Of a DNA stretch of 64,000 nt, positions 60,601 through 64,000 are shown one piece after another (the stretch's first letter is position 1; each line of letters starts with the position of its first letter). The position numbers and the translations under genes were made by a program. The notes below the pieces were generated by a model. The model did not search any database and had not been told where the DNA came from. It saw only the letters and a list, made by a program, of their open reading frames with translations. The DNA is from Microbotryomycetes sp. JL201 (lineage: Eukaryota; Basidiomycota; Microbotryomycetes), in assembly GCA_033819885.1 (NCBI GenBank), contig JAQYUZ010000006.1:434001-498000 (forward strand). The letters run 5' to 3'.

Positions 60601-62647
60601 ACAAATGTTAACGGATTGGCGTTTCCTTGCGGTCCAGCTCCGAAAAAAATCGCTTGCTCCATCTTGGTCTTGAGCTTGCGCGTCTTGAAAGACTCTGATT
60701 CTTGCGAATGCTTGTTGGAAATGGACGCTTGCGAGATTTGGATCGTCATGATGGACGCCATCGACGTGAGCAGTGACAAGGTTCCGAACCCGTCCGGGGC
60801 TGAGGAAGCATCAGTCGTCGAGAGCCCGATGAAGCGCTCGCTGGATGATCGCAGCGGGAACGTCTCCTCAAACGAAGAGTCTGCGGAGGTTCGTGGTAAG
60901 CAAGCGTCAACAGCCAAAAATTGATTCACTTGCCTGTATCGAGAGACAGCGCCACAACGACGTCAACGAATGAGACGAATGCAATTTTGCCTGTCAGAAC
61001 CAGTCTTGGCCCTGAGAGCGGTCTCGGGTCCGGCAACTGCAACAAAAGAGCAAGTCGTCAGTCTTCACCACTCGAACTCAGGTCTCGTATGCCCCGTACC
61101 GCCTTGTGCGTCAGATGTCGAATACCGATGAATTCTGCAACCGTTTGACCGATCTCGACGGTAACCACCGCGAACGCCTGGGCATTTCCGGAGTTGGGTT
61201 GGTGAGAGACGAGGATGGCAAGCTGGCCCGCACTGAGCGATCGCCGTGTCAGTAGTCAACGGCCCCGAGCCGCAGTTGACGTACGTAGGTAACGCTTTCG
61301 CATCAAGAATTTGCACGTTGCTGGAATTCATGGCCCATTCTTCGTTGCCGACAGCCTCGCCGAACACGCCTTGCAAGACGGCTACGAACAAGTCGACGTC
61401 TGCAATGAGCCGTTCTCCGCCGTCTCCTCGCGTGGGCAAGCTCCACACTTGGGCGGTCTTTTCCGAGAGAGCGTACGCGGTGGCTGTGCCAAAAGTTGAT
61501 GCGGCAGAAGACGAGGTAGACAAGGCAACGCAGCGTACACCAGCTCTGGGATCGGCAGACTTTGTCCCAAATACGGACGTCCATACTGACGAAGCCCAGC
61601 CAACCGATCTATCACAGACACGAATTAAGACGTTTGTCCGGCCTGACACTGTCGAAACTGAGATGCTGAACAGTCTTGCCTGCGACGTGTAGACGACAAA
61701 CAGCGATGGTGAAACTTTTTCGAGACCACGGACGAGTTCGCCGTCATTCAAGCCCGCATCTGCGCGTTTGAAACGGTTGACACCCGACAAGGCCATGGAG
61801 ATTGATTCCCACAACTGGACGCTGCCGGTGATGCTGACCGCGAGCAGACCTGGCTCGCGCTGTAGTGACGACGTTGAAGGTGCCGAGTTTGGTACAAATG
61901 TGGCAAAAGACAAGGGAATGAATGCCGATACAGACGGGCCAGCTGAAGGCTCGTCGAGTGGAAACACATAAGTTGTCGTCGATGAGCGCTGGCGACAGCA
62001 AGCATGTCAGGTGGGGAAAGTAGTGGTGGAGATGTTGCACGTACCTTTGACCAGTTCCAGACGTAGCAAGAATCGCGTCCGATGAGCAAGGCAAATCCTG
62101 TTTGTGCATCGAGCGTCGCCCTGTATGGCTCGGAGTACTGGTCTATCGAGCAGAAAAAGCAAATTGTCATTGAACGGTTCGTGATTGTCCGTTACTCGTG
62201 GTTTCCCCGTTGCGACGAACCTGCCTCAACAATTAGCTGTGCCGTCTCTGCAGGCAGTCCATGACGCTCGAGCACGGCATAGCTCTCGTCCTTGACCAGT
62301 ACTCTGTCGGATGCGCCTGTTGCTGCATGTATGTGTCCTTCCGCAACGTCGTCAAAGTCCGAAACGACACTGCGCGCCGTCCGCCGCGTGCCCGTCGACG
62401 GTGCACCGTACAAGCCCGTCTGCAGGTTCTTTGGCGTCGATAGTTGTCCATGATTAGATGTCGCAACGTTCCAGGGGCCGAGTTGGCTGCCTGCCGCAGT
62501 CACTGACGGAGGACTGGCATTGCCTCGCGGTGTCGTCTGGCCGCTCTGTAATGCACTCGATGTCGACGTCGCTCGAGAACTACGAAGGCCGCCGCGCCGT
62601 TGGGCACGCGCCGATTTTGGAGGCGGCGTGCCGGCGCCCGAGAACAT
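57682..62647 (-). CDS. NUP133: Nucleoporin NUP133 (Y complex)
   Basis: Scaffold subunit of the nuclear pore Y complex. The ATG at 62647 opens MFSGAGTPPPKSARAQRRGG, a Ser/Pro-rich N-terminus, then a beta-propeller part with DRVLVKDESYAVLERHGLP, PGLLAVSITGSVQLWESIS, SPSLFVVYTSQARLFSISVS, CVALSTSSSAASTFGTATAYALSEKTAQVWSLP. The C-terminal half is helical. The region YELAERHQDFRVLVELCNHA...RLQYFMGKYGEAFAFPLFGFYLEKGMYRTLLEQD...FCAFPLAEMTWTDVAWLNDIAIG matches the Nup133 C-terminal solenoid pattern. The last exon ends ELDKFTQEIVRLVKSRTNDMS. About ten or more exons over 5 kb; many borders are not resolved here. Length and domain order agree with Nup133, and Nup155-type proteins lack this segment. Confidence 0.85.
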
Positions 62648-62820
62648 GGTAGATACGCAACCTAAATTACGGACAGCTGATCGCTTGAAGGTCACGGTAT
62701 CAACTGTGGATCAACGAGTCGTGTGTCGCAGTAAGAACACGTTGAACCCCGATAGCACAACAAAAGCAGGTTCCAACAAATTCAAAGCAAAATCCGAAAC
62801 ACAAATCAACACGAATGAGA

Positions 62821-63750
62821 TCAGGCCGACACGGCGTCCCACAGGTAAGAAGACCAAAAGAAATTGTTGTTGTTGCTGCTGTTGCTGCCCGTCGTCTCAA
62901 AAGCTACTGTTCTCGCCTCTGTAGAATTTTGCGATCCTGTGTGGCGAGACGAGTCAGGGAACGGCATTCAATCGTTCATTACGTTGTGCATGCTGTGTCT
63001 CGGCCGTTATGGCCTCGCGCGCAACTTACGAACGAGCATCTTCCGGAACAAGCCGTCCTCCTCGAGTGGCGTGAACCCCATGTCGCGATACATCTTGATC
63101 CTCAGCCTAAGTTCAGATTCAGGGCATCAGCTCAATGCGCGCGCGCACGCACATGACAACCATTGCCCTCAGGTTCGCGAGCACGCACACATCGCTGTTG
63201 AGCTCAGCCGCATCAGCCGCATCCGCCTCTTCATCGATATTTTCCTGCTGCAGCCGAGCTAGGTCTGCTTGATACCGATACAAAGCCTGCTCCATCTGCT
63301 TGTTCGTCTTGAGTCCTGCTAGCAAAGCGGCTTGCGCTGCCTGCATGGACGCTTCGTGGTCCGCGGCCGTTGCCTGGCCGGTAGCGCGGGATGCATTGGC
63401 CTGAGCTTGCTGGAAGTGACGCGCCAGCGCTGTTGTGGATGTATGTCAGTCAAGCTTGGTCCATGAGACGTGGCCCAGCTTATCGGGCCATGCCCTGCGA
63501 GTTCAAGCCGGATTCGAGTTGAGTGACACTGACCCCTCACGTCGTCTCGCGCGCTGTCTACGAGTTCTTTGCCCCGTCTATGAAATTCTTTGACTTTGTG
63601 CTCTGCTCTGTAGATGACGTCGACGTCTGGCTCCGGCATGGACGCGTCCTCCCTTGTATTGTCGGTACCGACCGCGCCGAGCTGAAACATGTCGAGCGTG
63701 CCGGCCAGCAGCGGACCAAACTGCTCTTCAAAAGATTCTTTGGCAGACAT
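62821..63750 (-). CDS. SPC24: Kinetochore protein SPC24 (NDC80 complex)
   Basis: Coiled-coil plus globular subunit of the NDC80 complex that links microtubules to the inner kinetochore. The ATG at 63750 gives MSAKESFEEQFGPLLAGTLDMFQLG, then EHKVKEFHRRGKELVDSARDDVR and a coiled coil (ASMQAAQAALLAGLKTNKQMEQALYRYQADLARLQQENIDEEADAADAAE). The globular end has LRIKMYRDMGFTPLEEDGLFRKMLV, the Spc24 hallmark, and a last exon ending NNNFFWSSYLWDAV, matching the family's terminal YxWDxL. That exon carries a run of AAC/AGC codons (62857-62890) encoding GSNSSNNNN. Three exons. The frame is open upstream of the ATG to 63912, so a longer N-terminus is possible. Confidence 0.75.
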
Positions 63751-63893
63751 GGTGATCGGTGGCGCGCCTGCTGAAGCAAGCTCCATGCGTGTCAGCCGGC
63801 GCACACCCGGAGGCTCAAGTCGATCAACATTGCCGTTCTGAGATCGGGCAACGATATGGAAGGCGTTGAGATACAGCTGGCGTGTACCAAAAC

Positions 63894-64000
63894 TCACTTT
63901 GAGATGCGACACGTATGTGAGCGCTGGTGTTTGTAAGGAAAGCGAGCAACAATAGGGTTGGTCTCCGCCCGGGTCAATGGCTGGATGCCAGCGACGACGG
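63894..64000 (-). CDS. Possible 3' end of another minus-strand gene (partial)
   Basis: On the minus strand, an open frame from the window edge reads VVAGIQPLTRAETNPIVARFPYKHQRSHTCRISK and stops at 63894-63896. It looks coding but is too short to identify. In another frame the same bases extend the SPC24 ORF, and AAAGTGAG here could also be a splice donor. Confidence 0.3.
   Translation of the reverse strand, partial: VVAGIQPLTRAETNPIVARFPYKHQRSHTCRISK

Overview
The window looks like a gene-dense fungal chromosome segment, most likely from a basidiomycete. The genes are intron-rich, and most introns are 54-150 nt with GTGAGT, GTCAGT or GTAAGT donors and CTGAC/CTCAC-like branch sites. Intergenic gaps are often under 300 bp. 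The gene set (a DASH kinetochore subunit, a fungal Fpg-type glycosylase, a DUF1776 protein, a Crb2/Rad9-type checkpoint adaptor) is fungal. I cannot fix the species; the compactness would suit a small-genome Pucciniomycotina or Ustilaginomycotina yeast, but that is a guess. I see no rRNA, convincing tRNA, CRISPR array or recognisable transposon or viral fossil.

Layout. 0-12 kb: Crb2/Rad9-like checkpoint adaptor (+), RNase H2 subunit B (+), a small predicted membrane protein (+), an unresolved 1.5-kb stretch, an Fpg-type DNA glycosylase (-), and a Ser-rich hypothetical (+). 12-20 kb: a METTL21-type methyltransferase and chaperonin subunit CCT4 (both -), NTF2 and UPF1 (both +). 20-30 kb: a PPR-like mitochondrial protein (+), ELP3 (-), TRAPP subunit Trs23 (+), an aldo/keto reductase (+) and a cytosolic HSP70 (+). 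30-32.3 kb: a gene-poor stretch with a short tandem repeat and a large imperfect inverted repeat. 32-46 kb: a hypothetical (+), a MetX-family O-acyltransferase (+), DAD2 (-), a DUF1776 protein (+), a SCY1-like pseudokinase (-), proteasome ATPase RPT1 (+) and OGG1 (-). 46-64 kb: a GT31 glycosyltransferase (+), NDC1 (+), acetoacetyl-CoA synthetase (+), UFD1 (+), a small acylated-protein candidate (+), NUP133 (-), SPC24 (-) and perhaps the tail of one more gene.

There is no operon-like pathway, but themes recur. Genome maintenance: Crb2/Rad9, RNase H2B, Fpg and OGG1. Nuclear pore and transport: NTF2, NDC1, NUP133. Kinetochore: DAD2, SPC24. Protein quality control: CCT4, HSP70, RPT1, UFD1. Several genes sit head to head, with start codons 66-288 bp apart.

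The most interesting signals are: (1) a GTAAGT donor overlapping the UFD1 stop codon, which could splice UFD1 in frame into the next ORF; that ORF alone encodes a predicted myristoylated/palmitoylated protein with two Cdc48-binding-like (SHP-box-like) motifs; (2) at least five, probably six, GC-AG introns, each required by reading phase and most by homology; (3) start codons isolated on ATG-only first exons (NTF2, UFD1); and (4) a roughly 43-nt imperfect inverted repeat in the noncoding 31-kb region.
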